A stretch of 64,000 bases of DNA from Faecalitalea cylindroides ATCC 27803 (GTDB lineage Bacteria > Bacillota_I > Bacilli_A > Erysipelotrichales > Erysipelotrichaceae). The notes below the pieces were generated by a model. That model made no database searches and had not been told where the DNA came from. It saw only the letters and a program-made list of their open reading frames with translations. The stretch is taken from positions 1 through 64,000 of the forward strand of contig NZ_KI270990.1 of the NCBI RefSeq assembly GCF_000469305.1. Reading direction: 5' to 3'. This document shows positions 51,601-60,620 of the stretch, piece after piece. The translations under genes were made by a program, and so were the position numbers. The number at the start of each line of letters is the position of its first letter. Position 1 is the stretch's first letter.

Positions 51601-52955
51601 CAGGAACCGTAGGTACGGTTCAGGAAAAGACAGCTTATGGATATGTCAAGGGCTATGAAGAAGAGATGGATATTCCTGAATACAGTGAGGCAAAGCGTAC
51701 AGATCTGGCAAAAGCCTGTGAAGGGGTAAAACGTACTACAGGACAACATCCAGGTGGTATCGTTGTTGTGCCATTGGATATGGATGTTCATGATTTTACT
51801 CCAGTACAATACCCAGCTAATAATCCAAATGCAGAATGGAAGACTACGCACTTTGATTTCCATCAGATTCATGACAATATCTTAAAATTTGATATTCTTG
51901 GTCACGTTGATCCAACTGCCATGAAGATGTTGGAGAGAATTACGGGTGTAGATGTAAGAAAGATTCCAATGAATGATATTGAAACGATGATGATCTTCTC
52001 ATCGACAGATTCATTAAAAATTGATACGACAAAATACAATGAGGTAACCGGAGCAGCCGGAATTCCTGAATTTGGTACTCCATTTGTTCGTGGTATCCTG
52101 GAATTGACAAAACCAACGACTTTTGGAGAATTGGTCACAATTTCTGGATTGTCCCATGGTACAGATGTTTGGTTAGGGAATGCCAAAGACTTGATTGATA
52201 ATGGAACATGTGTCTTAAGTGAAGTTATCGGATGTCGTGATGATATTATGGTCGATTTGATTCAATATGGATTGGAACCAAAGCTTTCTTTTACGATCAT
52301 GGAGAGCGTTCGTAAAGGAAAAGGTTTAAAAGATGACTGGATCAAGGCAATGAAAGCCAGCAATGTTCCAGATTGGTTCATTGATTCCTGCCTAAAGATC
52401 AAATACATGTTCCCAAAAGCCCATGCGGTTGCCTATGTTATGATGGCGGTGCGTATTGCCTGGTTCAAGGTGCACATGCCAGTTCATTATTATTGTATGT
52501 TCTTTAGTATTCGTTGTGATGCTTATGACATTCAAACGATGATTGCCGGAGAAGAAGCAATACGTATGCGAATGAGTGATATCAAGCGTGCAAGAGAAGA
52601 TAAGACCCAGAAAGTATCGGATAAAGAAAATGCGATTTATGATACGTTAGAACTTGCCTTGGAAATGACATTGCGTGGTTTTAGATTCTCCAATGTTTCA
52701 ATCAATCGTTCAGCAGCCAATGAATTTATCGTAGACCCGGATGATCCTAAAGCTATAATTCCACCATTTACAAGTCTGGATGGATTAGGTGATAACGTAG
52801 GAAAATCGGTTGTCGAGGCAAGAGAAAAACGACCATTCTTATCCAAAGAGGATGTCTTAAAAAGAACACAGCTTTCTAAGACCTTGTGTGATCGATTGGA
52901 TCAAATGGGTGCGATGGAAGGATTGGACGAAGAAAACCAAATGACTTTATTCTAA
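48645..52955 (+). CDS. polC: DNA polymerase III PolC, replicative alpha subunit with proofreading exonuclease
   Basis: 1436 residues, the full PolC size. Order: N-terminal domains; OB fold (about 195-290); PHP domain (EWHVHSNFSEMDGV) split by the inserted DEDDh exonuclease (FVVFDLETTGLSNRLDKIIEFG near 390); zinc fingers CPKCHYYEF and CPVCGT near 905-930; the polymerase active site with VPDIDLNFSGE (catalytic Asp pair) near 955; helix-hairpin-helix and C-terminal tail ending MTLF. It copies the chromosome in low-GC Gram-positives. Confidence 0.98.
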   Translation: MAQDVTKSFEKLLPSSLTGYFDNATFVKNPVFHSQKKQLELNIEVENVLPFSIYEEVFSKLQLALHVHLVWNLQSRNPQVSMEELDLYVNYFVEKVDVLRCFRFLHPYQENHTVCFSTKDPERLASLNLSLPTLKEELKKVGIEMDILCKLVEDDEDIETNVIEIKPIPQKVAPEPKRNNYSYKKEEAEIYKISELQVGMRNVAFEGHIFSIDNRVMKSKKTLQMLYISDYEDAIVAKRFEGARCPLEEIEKAKKGQTVRVTGEVVYDSFSKCDAFMINKMEVIPEKKRVDNAKEKRIEWHVHSNFSEMDGVCAIEEFIQTAYDWGMDAIGICDHQVVQAFPMAQHKVSALNKSNPNRNFQMLYGCEMSMVDPEYKIVTNNNHAKLEDCTFVVFDLETTGLSNRLDKIIEFGAVKMKNREVISRKQMFINPECKLPAHIMSLTHITQNDVDSAKTIEEAIDEILEYFEDAVLVAHNGVFDVGFINAALRKLGREELKNPTIDTLPLAYAILNRKGYRLGQVCRSYGVSYDGEGAHRADYDAEVLSQVMCHMMNDLGSEATMDTLCQLQDKPEGFKKNHPNHITVYAKNKEGLKDLFELITLSHTQYLAYNGKSGENVVAEPRIIRKELIEKHAHGNLLFGSSCQNGEIFDLAHTRSEQELLDAMDFYDYIEVQPLECYKNMIDRGSIKDVDELKEIIRFILDAAKKKNKMVIATSDAHYVHPHEKRVRDIYINAKAIGNARHPLYFYDRVKRKACKAPDQHLLTTDEMLQAFSWIGEDLAYKIVVENPRELKSMMEPIYPIKDKLYPPDIEGSDQKLRDICFETAHSIYGDNLPDVVEKRLSRELDSIIGHGYYVVYYISHLLVKKSNDDGYLVGSRGSVGSSFVATMSNITEVNPLTPHYVCPKCHYYEFVDDEDVKSGFDLPDKSCPVCGTIIRGDGQDIPFETFLGFEGDKVPDIDLNFSGEYQPTAHAYTKEVFGEDHVFRAGTVGTVQEKTAYGYVKGYEEEMDIPEYSEAKRTDLAKACEGVKRTTGQHPGGIVVVPLDMDVHDFTPVQYPANNPNAEWKTTHFDFHQIHDNILKFDILGHVDPTAMKMLERITGVDVRKIPMNDIETMMIFSSTDSLKIDTTKYNEVTGAAGIPEFGTPFVRGILELTKPTTFGELVTISGLSHGTDVWLGNAKDLIDNGTCVLSEVIGCRDDIMVDLIQYGLEPKLSFTIMESVRKGKGLKDDWIKAMKASNVPDWFIDSCLKIKYMFPKAHAVAYVMMAVRIAWFKVHMPVHYYCMFFSIRCDAYDIQTMIAGEEAIRMRMSDIKRAREDKTQKVSDKENAIYDTLELALEMTLRGFRFSNVSINRSAANEFIVDPDDPKAIIPPFTSLDGLGDNVGKSVVEAREKRPFLSKEDVLKRTQLSKTLCDRLDQMGAMEGLDEENQMTLF

Positions 52956-52980
52956 TAATTTCTCTATAGGTTCATCTTAA

Positions 52981-53217
<237 letters not shown>

Positions 53218-53225
53218 TACAGAGA

Positions 53226-53254
53226 TAGAGCGGCTTAGGCTGCTCTTCTTTTTT
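53226..53254 (+). terminator. Intrinsic terminator after polC and the GH1 remnant
   Basis: AGAGCGGC and GCTGCTCT, loop TTAG, one G-U pair, then T-rich run TCTTTTTTTG. Confidence 0.85.
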
Positions 53255-53287
53255 TGAGTTTATGTGCGAATTGAGTATAATTAGGAT

Positions 53288-53959
53288 ATGGTTTATAAAA
53301 TATTTATTGTAGAAGATGATAAAGTGATTTCACAAAAAATGGCAGAGTTTTTATCCAGCTGGAATTACCAAGTAAGGCAGGTTCATGATTTTTCTAAGAT
53401 CATGGAGGAATTTATTGCCTTTGATCCGGATCTGATCTTGATGGATATTACGCTTCCGCATCTAAATGGTTATCACTGGACCTTGGAAATTCGTAAGTTC
53501 TCAAAAGTACCAATTCTATTTGTATCTAGCGCCAACGACGATATGAACATTGTTATGGCGATATCGCAGGGAGCGGATGACTATATCACAAAACCATTTG
53601 ATCTACAGGTTTTGGCTGCCGAGATCCAGGCCCTATTAAGAAGAACCTATGATTTTAATTCACAAAGTCATTTTATTGAACACAAAGGTGTTCGATTTAA
53701 TGTGGAAGATAATACAGTGTCTTTTCAGGACAAGAGCATCGAATTGACCAAGAATGAAGCCAAGATCTTGAGACTCTTGTTGGAAAGAAAGAATTCGATC
53801 GTTTCTCGAGATGATTTGATGGAATACTTGTGGAAGACTGATTATTATGTGGATGAAAACGCACTCAGCGTGAATGTGAACCGTTTACGAAAGAAGTTAG
53901 AACAAATTGATGTTCGAGATTTTATCATCACAAAAAAGGGAATTGGGTATTTGGTATGA
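53288..53959 (+). CDS. OmpR-family response regulator of a Bce-type module
   Basis: 223 residues. The receiver has EDDKVI, the phospho-acceptor Asp in LILMDITLPHLNG (about 52) and Lys in DYITKPFD (about 101); a winged-helix DNA-binding domain follows (IELTKNEAKILRLLLERKNSIVSRDDLMEYLW, NVNRLRKKLE). Together with the small two-helix kinase and ABC transporter that follow it corresponds to BceR/YxdJ, which activates the transporter genes. ATGA overlap with the kinase gene. Confidence 0.93.
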   Translation: MVYKIFIVEDDKVISQKMAEFLSSWNYQVRQVHDFSKIMEEFIAFDPDLILMDITLPHLNGYHWTLEIRKFSKVPILFVSSANDDMNIVMAISQGADDYITKPFDLQVLAAEIQALLRRTYDFNSQSHFIEHKGVRFNVEDNTVSFQDKSIELTKNEAKILRLLLERKNSIVSRDDLMEYLWKTDYYVDENALSVNVNRLRKKLEQIDVRDFIITKKGIGYLV

Positions 53960-54948
53960 TAGTGCTTCATTATTTAAAAGATAGATTATTGGCCATCATC
54001 GTGTTTTTGATGTCATTTTTGATTTTATCCTTTTTATTCTTTCTCTATCGATACGAATTAGATATGATCATTTATGCCTATATGTTGATAGGAGTATTGA
54101 TCTTAGGTGTCTGCATCATTGATTTCTATCGTTATTATAAGCAGCACGAGACATTAACGACCTTACAAATCAAAAATAATGTATCTTTATCTCCTTTTAT
54201 TTTGGATACTTCTTTAAAGGGACAGGATTATAAGAAGATCTTGCAGGCTATGGATCAAGATAAACTGCGAATTATTGAAGAAAATGAAGCTAGACAAAAA
54301 GAACAGATGGACTATTTTACATTATGGGCTCATCAAGCCAAGCTTCCTATTGCAGCCATGCGCCTTTGTCTAGATACAGATCCAATTGATCAAAAAGAAC
54401 TCAAAATGCAGCTTTTACGCATGGAACAGTATACAGACATGGTTTTGGCTTACTTAAGAATGAACAGTACACAGACAGATTATGTTTTTCGTGAACAGGA
54501 TCTAGATGATCTCATTCGTCAAGCCATTCGTCATTTTTCCAGTGAATTTATATACCGTAAGGTTATGCTGGATTTTAAAGAAACGCATACATGCGTATTA
54601 ACCGATGAAAAATGGTTTGTGTTTGTATTAGAACAAATTTTATCTAATGCCTTAAAGTATACAAATCCAAAAGGGAAGATCATGATTTACTTACAAGATG
54701 AACATGAGCTTGTGATTGAAGACAATGGAATTGGTATTGAACAAAGCGATCTAAAGCGAGTCTTTGAAAGAGGATTTACCGGATACAATGGTCGTATTGA
54801 TAAGAAAGCCAGTGGTCTGGGTTTATATCTTTGTAAGGAGATTTTGGATAAGCTTAATCATTCAATTGCGATTGAGTCCAAACGACATCAGGGCACTAAA
54901 GTTATCATTACATTGGACCGATATGATTTTGGTATATTAAAGGATTAA
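53956..54948 (+). CDS. Intramembrane-sensing histidine kinase, BceS type
   Basis: 330 residues. Two close hydrophobic helices (about 10-32 and 36-57) with almost no extracellular loop mark the intramembrane-sensing type, which needs the partner ABC transporter to sense peptide antibiotics. The H-box is TLWAHQAKLPIAAMRL (His about 120), the N-box EQILSNALKYTNP, and the G-boxes EDNGIGIEQSDL and GLGLYLCKEI are complete. It ends in a terminator before the ABC genes. Confidence 0.93.
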   Translation: MIVLHYLKDRLLAIIVFLMSFLILSFLFFLYRYELDMIIYAYMLIGVLILGVCIIDFYRYYKQHETLTTLQIKNNVSLSPFILDTSLKGQDYKKILQAMDQDKLRIIEENEARQKEQMDYFTLWAHQAKLPIAAMRLCLDTDPIDQKELKMQLLRMEQYTDMVLAYLRMNSTQTDYVFREQDLDDLIRQAIRHFSSEFIYRKVMLDFKETHTCVLTDEKWFVFVLEQILSNALKYTNPKGKIMIYLQDEHELVIEDNGIGIEQSDLKRVFERGFTGYNGRIDKKASGLGLYLCKEILDKLNHSIAIESKRHQGTKVIITLDRYDFGILKD

Positions 54949-54975
54949 AGCTCACAATATGTGGGCTTTCTTTGT
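54947..54975 (+). terminator. Terminator between the two-component and ABC genes
   Basis: AAAGCTCAC (54947-54955) and GTGGGCTTT (54961-54969), one G-U pair, then a T-rich tail. It separates constitutive regulator genes from the inducible transporter. Confidence 0.7.
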
Positions 54976-54989
54976 GTTTCTTTCAGAAA

Positions 54990-55053
54990 TGTAAGATTCG
55001 CGTTTGTTTTGTAAGGAAATTCGATGGTTGTGTATTTTCTAAACATCTATACT
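54990..55053 (+). promoter_or_regulatory. Candidate response-regulator-activated promoter of the Bce transporter genes
   Basis: Two direct repeats TGTAAG (54990-54995 and 55010-55015) are 20 bp apart, two helical turns. A -10 TATACT (55048-55053) lies downstream, but no good -35 sits 17 bp before it. This is what one expects of a promoter that needs an OmpR-type activator. Confidence 0.45.
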
Positions 55054-55080
55054 GAAGATGTATTAAGGAGGAGACGAATT

Positions 55081-55848
55081 ATGTCATTATTAACAGTAAA
55101 TCGATTGAAGAAAGTTTATACTACAAGATTTTCGCAGAACCAGGTTCTTGCGCTATCCGATGTAAACTTCAGTATAGAAAAAGGGGAGTATGTCGCAATC
55201 ATGGGAGAATCAGGATCTGGTAAAACAACGCTCTTGAATATTCTGGCTGCATTGGATAAACCAACGAGTGGTACTGTTTTATTGAATGGAAAAGATATCA
55301 CCAAAATTAACGAAAAAGAAATCTGTGCTTTTCGACGAGATCATCTTGGGTTTGTTTTCCAGGATTTTAACTTATTAGATACGTTTTCCAATATGGATAA
55401 TATCTTTTTACCATTGGTTCTATCTAAGAAGAAGTATCCTGAAATGAAATTGAAACTAGAACCGATTGCGCGTCAGTTAGGAATTGAGTCGATTTTAAAG
55501 AAATATCCATATGAGATTTCTGGTGGGCAGAAACAAAGAGTAGCGGTTGCCCGTGCATTGATCACACATCCAGATTTGATCCTTGCCGATGAACCAACTG
55601 GGGCTTTGGATTCTAAATCAACAGAAGAATTGCTTCGTTTATTTTCTAAAATCAATGAAAACAATCAAACGATTTTGATGGTTACACACTCAATCAAAGC
55701 AGCCAGTCATGCCCAAAGAGTGTTATTCATCAAAGATGGTGTGGTATTCCATCAAATCTATCGTGGCGATAAGAGCATGGATGAAATGTATCAAAATATC
55801 TCCGATACTTTGACAGTGCTGGCGACGGGTGGTGCTCGCAATGAGTAA
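55081..55848 (+). CDS. Bce-type ABC transporter ATP-binding protein
   Basis: 255 residues from the ATG at 55081 with AAGGAGGAG before it. Walker A is [12 protein letters not shown], the Q-loop VFQDFNLLD, the signature [14 protein letters not shown], Walker [13 protein letters not shown] and the H-loop MVTHSI. With its permease it forms the BceAB-type complex that frees lipid-cycle intermediates from antimicrobial peptides and signals to the kinase. It overlaps the permease gene by 8 bases. Confidence 0.95.
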   Translation: MSLLTVNRLKKVYTTRFSQNQVLALSDVNFSIEKGEYVAIMGESGSGKTTLLNILAALDKPTSGTVLLNGKDITKINEKEICAFRRDHLGFVFQDFNLLDTFSNMDNIFLPLVLSKKKYPEMKLKLEPIARQLGIESILKKYPYEISGGQKQRVAVARALITHPDLILADEPTGALDSKSTEELLRLFSKINENNQTILMVTHSIKAASHAQRVLFIKDGVVFHQIYRGDKSMDEMYQNISDTLTVLATGGARNE

Positions 55849-57838
55849 AACGTTTTACTTTCGACTGGCATTTGATAATCTAAAGAAAAATGCCAAAATG
55901 TACATACCTTTTGTCCTTTCCTGTATCTTAACGATCATGATGTATTATATGGTATCTTCTTTATCTATGAATCCCAATATGATGAACATGATTGGTGGAG
56001 ATGTCATGCAGCAGATTTTAAGCCTGGGCATCTATGTTATTACGGTTTTTGCGGTAATTTTCTTATTCTACACAAATTCATTTTTAATCAAACGAAGAAA
56101 ACGTGAATTTGGGCTCTTTAATATCTTAGGTATGGAAAAGAAACATCTTTCTATTGTGATTGCCTTGGAATCTATGATTGTCTTTCTTGTGTCAATGGTT
56201 CTAGGAATCGGAATAGGAATTCTTTTAGATAAAGCGTTTTATCTGTTGATTGCCAAGATGTTAAATGCATCCATTGCCTTGGGATTTTATATCTCTTATC
56301 AATCTATCGTAAATTCAATCATTTTATTCTTGATTATCTTTGTTTTAATGTATTTATTCTCTTTGATTCAGATTAATTTATCCAATCCAATTGAGTTGCT
56401 GCATGGAGATCAACATGGAGAAAAAGAGCCAAAGACAAAATGGTTATTAGCAATTATTGGCTTGATTTGTCTAGGAACAGGATATTATATGTCTGTTTCA
56501 ATCCAAGATCCAGTTACTGCTTTTGCGTTCTTCATGGTTGCGGTCATTCTAGTCGTAATTGGAACATATATGTTATTTACGGCTGGCAGTATCGTTATCT
56601 TAAAGCTCTTAAGGAAAAATAAGCGTTATTACTACAAGACCAATCATTTTATTTCTGTTTCCAACATGATTTATCGTATGAAACAAAATGCGGTTGGCTT
56701 GGGGAACATTTGTATTTTGTCTACTATGGTTTTGGTCATGTTATCAACAACAATTTCTTTATGGGTAGGAATGAACGATATCATCGAGACGCGTTTCCCT
56801 CGAGATATCACAGTATCTATTAATAGTGTTGATTCTAACCAGGCCCTTTATACGATTGATGATATGAATTATGCCATTGAACAGGCAGGTATTCAAACGG
56901 AAGATGAATTGGTTTACCGTACTTTATCCGTAAGTGCTTTTAACCAAGGAAATACATATACGTTTGGAAATGAGAATATGTCATTGCAGGACATTTCAAA
57001 TGTAGTTGTTCTGTATTTTATAACACTTGATGACTATAACAGAACAGAAGGAACCAATGTGAGTCTTGCGCCAGATGAAGTGTTGGTTTTTCCATCAGGA
57101 AAACAGTTTGATCATAAAACAATTGATATTGCCTCAAATACATTTAAGGTAAAAGGAATTCTAGATTCGATCAAAGCCGATTCCAATTACAGTGCCAATC
57201 TGCAGAACTCAATGTTTGTTGTAGTAGATTCTATGGATACTTTGTTTATGATCGATGATCTTCAAAAACAAGCGTATGGTGATAATGCAAGTTATATTCA
57301 TACCAGTTATGATTTCAATTTAAGCAAATCAGAAGAAATGAGCGTTAAAGAAGCCACAGATGCCTTGATTGCAAACTATCCAGGAGATACAACTTACATG
57401 ATGGTGGATACACAGGAAGGAAATTATGAAGATCTATTGTCTTTATATGCCAGTTTCTTGTTTATCGGCATCTTCTTGAGTTTTCTATTTATCATGGCCA
57501 CAGTCTTGATCATGTATTATAAGCAGATCACAGAGGGATATGAAGATAAGAAACGATTTGAAATCATGCAGAAAGTAGGACTGGATAAACGTGAAGTAAA
57601 AAAGACGATCAATTCTCAAGTTTTAACTGTATTCTTTCTACCTCTTGTGGTGGCAGCGATCCATATTGTGTTTGCCTTCCCAATGATTGAAAAAATGCTT
57701 CGCTTATTGTATTTGGATAATACAAATCTTTATATTATGACTACCGTAATTTGTTTTGGAGTATTTGCCTTAGTGTATGTTTTGATCTATTTCTTGACCA
57801 GCAAGGTCTATTATGGAATTGTTCGAAACGCTATGTAA
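55841..57838 (+). CDS. Bce-type ABC transporter permease
   Basis: 665 residues from the ATG at 55841, overlapping the ATPase gene. About ten hydrophobic helices are arranged as in BceB: one N-terminal helix, a group around residues 55-240 and 280-310, a large extracellular domain (about 325-520) and three C-terminal helices. The start FYFRLAFDNLKKNAKMYIPF and RRKREFGLFNILGMEKKHL are FtsX-type family signs. The long extracytoplasmic domain is where peptide antibiotics are recognised. Likely gives resistance to bacitracin- or lantibiotic-like peptides; the exact drug cannot be told. Confidence 0.94.
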   Translation: MSKTFYFRLAFDNLKKNAKMYIPFVLSCILTIMMYYMVSSLSMNPNMMNMIGGDVMQQILSLGIYVITVFAVIFLFYTNSFLIKRRKREFGLFNILGMEKKHLSIVIALESMIVFLVSMVLGIGIGILLDKAFYLLIAKMLNASIALGFYISYQSIVNSIILFLIIFVLMYLFSLIQINLSNPIELLHGDQHGEKEPKTKWLLAIIGLICLGTGYYMSVSIQDPVTAFAFFMVAVILVVIGTYMLFTAGSIVILKLLRKNKRYYYKTNHFISVSNMIYRMKQNAVGLGNICILSTMVLVMLSTTISLWVGMNDIIETRFPRDITVSINSVDSNQALYTIDDMNYAIEQAGIQTEDELVYRTLSVSAFNQGNTYTFGNENMSLQDISNVVVLYFITLDDYNRTEGTNVSLAPDEVLVFPSGKQFDHKTIDIASNTFKVKGILDSIKADSNYSANLQNSMFVVVDSMDTLFMIDDLQKQAYGDNASYIHTSYDFNLSKSEEMSVKEATDALIANYPGDTTYMMVDTQEGNYEDLLSLYASFLFIGIFLSFLFIMATVLIMYYKQITEGYEDKKRFEIMQKVGLDKREVKKTINSQVLTVFFLPLVVAAIHIVFAFPMIEKMLRLLYLDNTNLYIMTTVICFGVFALVYVLIYFLTSKVYYGIVRNAM

Positions 57839-57982
57839 GATCATTCCAGGCGCTTTGTTTATTATTTATCTGTTCTATATTAATCATAAGGAAAGTTAAA
57901 TCAATAAGCTTAAAATTCAATATTGTTTTAAATGATTCTATGCTAAAATAAGGACATTAGCGAAATAAGGAGTATAGAATTT

Positions 57983-58714
57983 ATGAGCTTTACGATGAAA
58001 CCAAAAAAGAACATATTATTTGATTTGGATGGAACGTTATTGCCAATGGATATTAATGAGTTTGAAAAGGCATATTTCATGGGATTATGTGGTTGTATGA
58101 TAGATCGTATCGATCCAAAAGACCTATATAAACATATTTGGGGTGGAACCAAACAAATGGTATTGAATACAGGACCTAAAACAAATATGGAAGTTTTCCG
58201 TGATTATTTCAATAATAATACAAGCTTAGATTATGATGAGTGTGAACCAATTTTTTTGGATTTCTATGCCAATGAATTTCAAAATTGTGTGAATGCATGT
58301 AAGGTTACCAATCTTAGCAAGGAAATTGTTTCGACATTGCAGGAAAAAGGATATACTGTAGCAATCGCAACAAATCCAATCTTCCCTCAGATTGCCACAT
58401 ATTCACGCTTAAACTGGCTTCATATTGATCCAGAGAGTCTTCCTTTGGTTACAACTTTTGAAAATTCGCATTCTGCAAAGCCCAACCCAGCTTATTACAA
58501 AGAAGTTTGTGAGTCTTTAAAGGTGGCTCCAGAAGATTGCATCATGATTGGTAACGATGTTGCGGAAGATGGAATTGCCAAAAAACTTGGAATGGAAGTT
58601 ATGTTGATCGAAGATTGTCTTTTAAATAAAGATAATTTACCAACAGATGATTTCCAGATGGGAAGTTTAAAAGATTTATTAGAATGGGCAAAAAGTTTAC
58701 CAGAAGTAAAATAA
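57983..58714 (+). CDS. HAD-family hydrolase (putative phosphatase)
   Basis: 243 residues. HAD motif I is LFDLDGTLLPMD (residues about 13-24), motif II VAIATNP, the Lys motif SAKPNPAYY and motif IV IMIGNDVAEDG. An all-helical cap lies between motifs I and II. It probably dephosphorylates a small metabolite; the substrate is not predictable. A weak hairpin GGCACC/GGTGCC (58724-58740) follows without a T run. Confidence 0.9.
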   Translation: MSFTMKPKKNILFDLDGTLLPMDINEFEKAYFMGLCGCMIDRIDPKDLYKHIWGGTKQMVLNTGPKTNMEVFRDYFNNNTSLDYDECEPIFLDFYANEFQNCVNACKVTNLSKEIVSTLQEKGYTVAIATNPIFPQIATYSRLNWLHIDPESLPLVTTFENSHSAKPNPAYYKEVCESLKVAPEDCIMIGNDVAEDGIAKKLGMEVMLIEDCLLNKDNLPTDDFQMGSLKDLLEWAKSLPEVK

Positions 58715-58801
58715 AACAAATATGGCACCAATCAGGTGCCGTTTATCTTATATAAATCGTATAGAATCATGATAGAAAAATAAAAAAGGTGTGGAGGTTT
58801 T

Positions 58802-59179
58802 ATGATTGTATTCTGGATAATTGGAGTTTTGTTTCTTGTTGTTGGACTTATTGTTTGCGTGCCTCGTTATAGAATGTTTTTAAAATACAAAGGTCGAGCT
58901 AGCGGTAAGATCATAAAGATCGAAACAAATGGGAAAACCAGTCGAGCTATATTTGAGTATAGCGTAGGAAAGAGAATATATAGGCAGCATACAGGATGAA
59001 CTTCAAATGGGATCTTTGTGGTGGGGAACCATTGTAGTGTAGTATATTCGTTTAAAGATCCACAACGATCTTATATTAAAAATAGTGGTCAACTTATACA
59101 ATGTATTGTTAGTACTGTATTTGTGATTATCGGGATTGTTGCCCTTTGTCTAGGATATATACTTCAAGGCGTTCTTTAA
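58802..59179 (+). pseudogene. DUF3592-like small membrane protein interrupted by an in-frame TGA
   Basis: Reading from the ATG at 58802 gives a transmembrane helix (IIGVLFLVVGLIV) and a soluble part up to RQHTG, where TGA stands at 58997-58999. The same frame then continues, without indel, as TSNGIFVVGNHCSVVYSF and KDPQRSYIKNSG, then a second membrane helix, to TAA at 59177-59179. The two parts together (about 125 codons) look like one DUF3592-type protein of TM-beta domain-TM layout. A single base change is the simplest explanation. I see no sign of selenocysteine insertion. A sequencing error is also possible. Confidence 0.7.
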
Positions 59180-59184
59180 AATAA

Positions 59185-59216
59185 AACCGTCAGCGTTTGT
59201 GCTGGCGGTTATCTTT
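59185..59216. terminator. Bidirectional terminator between the DUF3592 gene and mnmE
   Basis: AACCGTCAGC (59185-59194) and GCTGGCGGTT (59201-59210), loop of 6, T-rich on the plus side and A-rich (T on minus) on the other. Confidence 0.8.
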
Positions 59217-60548
59217 TTATTTGCCCAGGCAAAATTTAGAGAATAAAGTATCCAGTAAATCTTCGCGATGAACTTCACCAAGGATTTCTTTTAAATGATC
59301 ATGTGCCATTTGAATATCAATTTCAATTAAATCCGGTTCTATAAAGTTTTCCATTGCCTCTTTTGCTCGTATCATATCCTGCTTAGCTTGGTTTAATAAA
59401 CCAATTTGTCTTTCATTAGATAAAAGAGGTTCTTCTTTTAACAAGTCGTTTTGATACATGTTTTCCAAGGCTTCGATCAAGGAATGGATATCATTGTTTT
59501 GGGCACTGATCCAGATACCTTCTTTGTCTGTGTTTTGAGACAGGTCTTCTTTGTTATAGATGATCAAACGCATCTTATCATTTGTAAGCTCAAGTAATTT
59601 TTTATCTTCTTCATCTAAAGGCTTGCTGCCATCAAAGACTAATAGAACAAGTTTGGCTTGTTTTAATTTTTCCTGACTTTTTTCAATTCCTATTTGTTCT
59701 ATCTTATCTTTGGCATCACGAATTCCTGCTGTATCGATCAGGTTTAACTGTATGGAACCAATATGGATCTGTCCTTCCACGATATCACGTGTGGTGCCGG
59801 CGATATCGGTTACAATTGCCTTATCTTCTTCTAATAAAGCATTCAATAATGAACTCTTACCGACATTTGGCTTTCCAATAATGACTGTATCAATACCTTT
59901 CTTCAACAGTTGTCCTGTTTGAACACGGTTCAAAATGGTATCAATCTTGGTGAGCCATTCATTGGTTTTTGGTAGCAGATCATGTGTTGTTAGTTGGGCA
60001 ACATCATCATATTCTGGATAGTCAATATTTACTTCGATATTGGCAATGATTTCCATCAAATCATCGATTAGAGGTTGCAGCAATTTTTTGATACTGCCTC
60101 GGATACCTCGAATCGCCATATTGGCGGCTGTATCATTGGATGCTTCAATCATATCTTGTACGGCTTCAGCTTGGGATAAATCGATTCTTCCATGATAGAA
60201 AGCTCTTTGTGTAAATTCACCGGGTTTTGCCAGCATAGCTCCATGACTTAATACGATGGATAAGATCTTACGTGTGATAAAAGTACCGCCATGACAGTTG
60301 ATTTCTACGATATCCTCTCGGGTATATGTTTTTGGTGCTCTAAAGATTGAAACAAGCACTTCATCAACAGGTTGTTTGTTGTCATCCAAAATAAATCCAT
60401 AATGGATGGTATGACTTTTCGCATCTAATATGTTTTTTGAAAATATGCTTTGAACGATAGATATAGCTTCATCACCACTTAAGCGAATGATAGAAATAGC
60501 ACCATCCTGTAATGCAGTTGAGATGGCAGCAATTGTATGTTGAAACAT
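59217..60548 (-). CDS. mnmE: tRNA uridine-5-carboxymethylaminomethyl modification GTPase MnmE
   Basis: 443 residues from the ATG at 60548 (AAGGAAAA upstream); a longer frame from 60677 runs into tsaC and is unlikely. The N-terminal folate-binding domain starts TIAAISTALQDGAISIIRLSG; the G domain has GKPNVGKSSLLNAL, DIAGTTRD and DTAGIRD; the C-terminus is FCLGK, the conserved Cys-x-Gly-Lys. With MnmG it modifies wobble U34 of several tRNAs. Divergent from tsaC, another tRNA modification gene. Confidence 0.97.
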   Translation of the reverse strand: MFQHTIAAISTALQDGAISIIRLSGDEAISIVQSIFSKNILDAKSHTIHYGFILDDNKQPVDEVLVSIFRAPKTYTREDIVEINCHGGTFITRKILSIVLSHGAMLAKPGEFTQRAFYHGRIDLSQAEAVQDMIEASNDTAANMAIRGIRGSIKKLLQPLIDDLMEIIANIEVNIDYPEYDDVAQLTTHDLLPKTNEWLTKIDTILNRVQTGQLLKKGIDTVIIGKPNVGKSSLLNALLEEDKAIVTDIAGTTRDIVEGQIHIGSIQLNLIDTAGIRDAKDKIEQIGIEKSQEKLKQAKLVLLVFDGSKPLDEEDKKLLELTNDKMRLIIYNKEDLSQNTDKEGIWISAQNNDIHSLIEALENMYQNDLLKEEPLLSNERQIGLLNQAKQDMIRAKEAMENFIEPDLIEIDIQMAHDHLKEILGEVHREDLLDTLFSKFCLGK

Positions 60549-60620
60549 TGTGTTTTCCTTCTTTCTTTTGTAAATATAGTATAATATATATACACGTGAA
60601 ATGTAAGAAGGGAACAACAT

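Noticed and set aside
58997-58999. TGA as selenocysteine codon
   Set aside because: No SECIS-like hairpin is apparent just after it and DUF3592-type proteins are not known selenoproteins; nonsense mutation or error is simpler.
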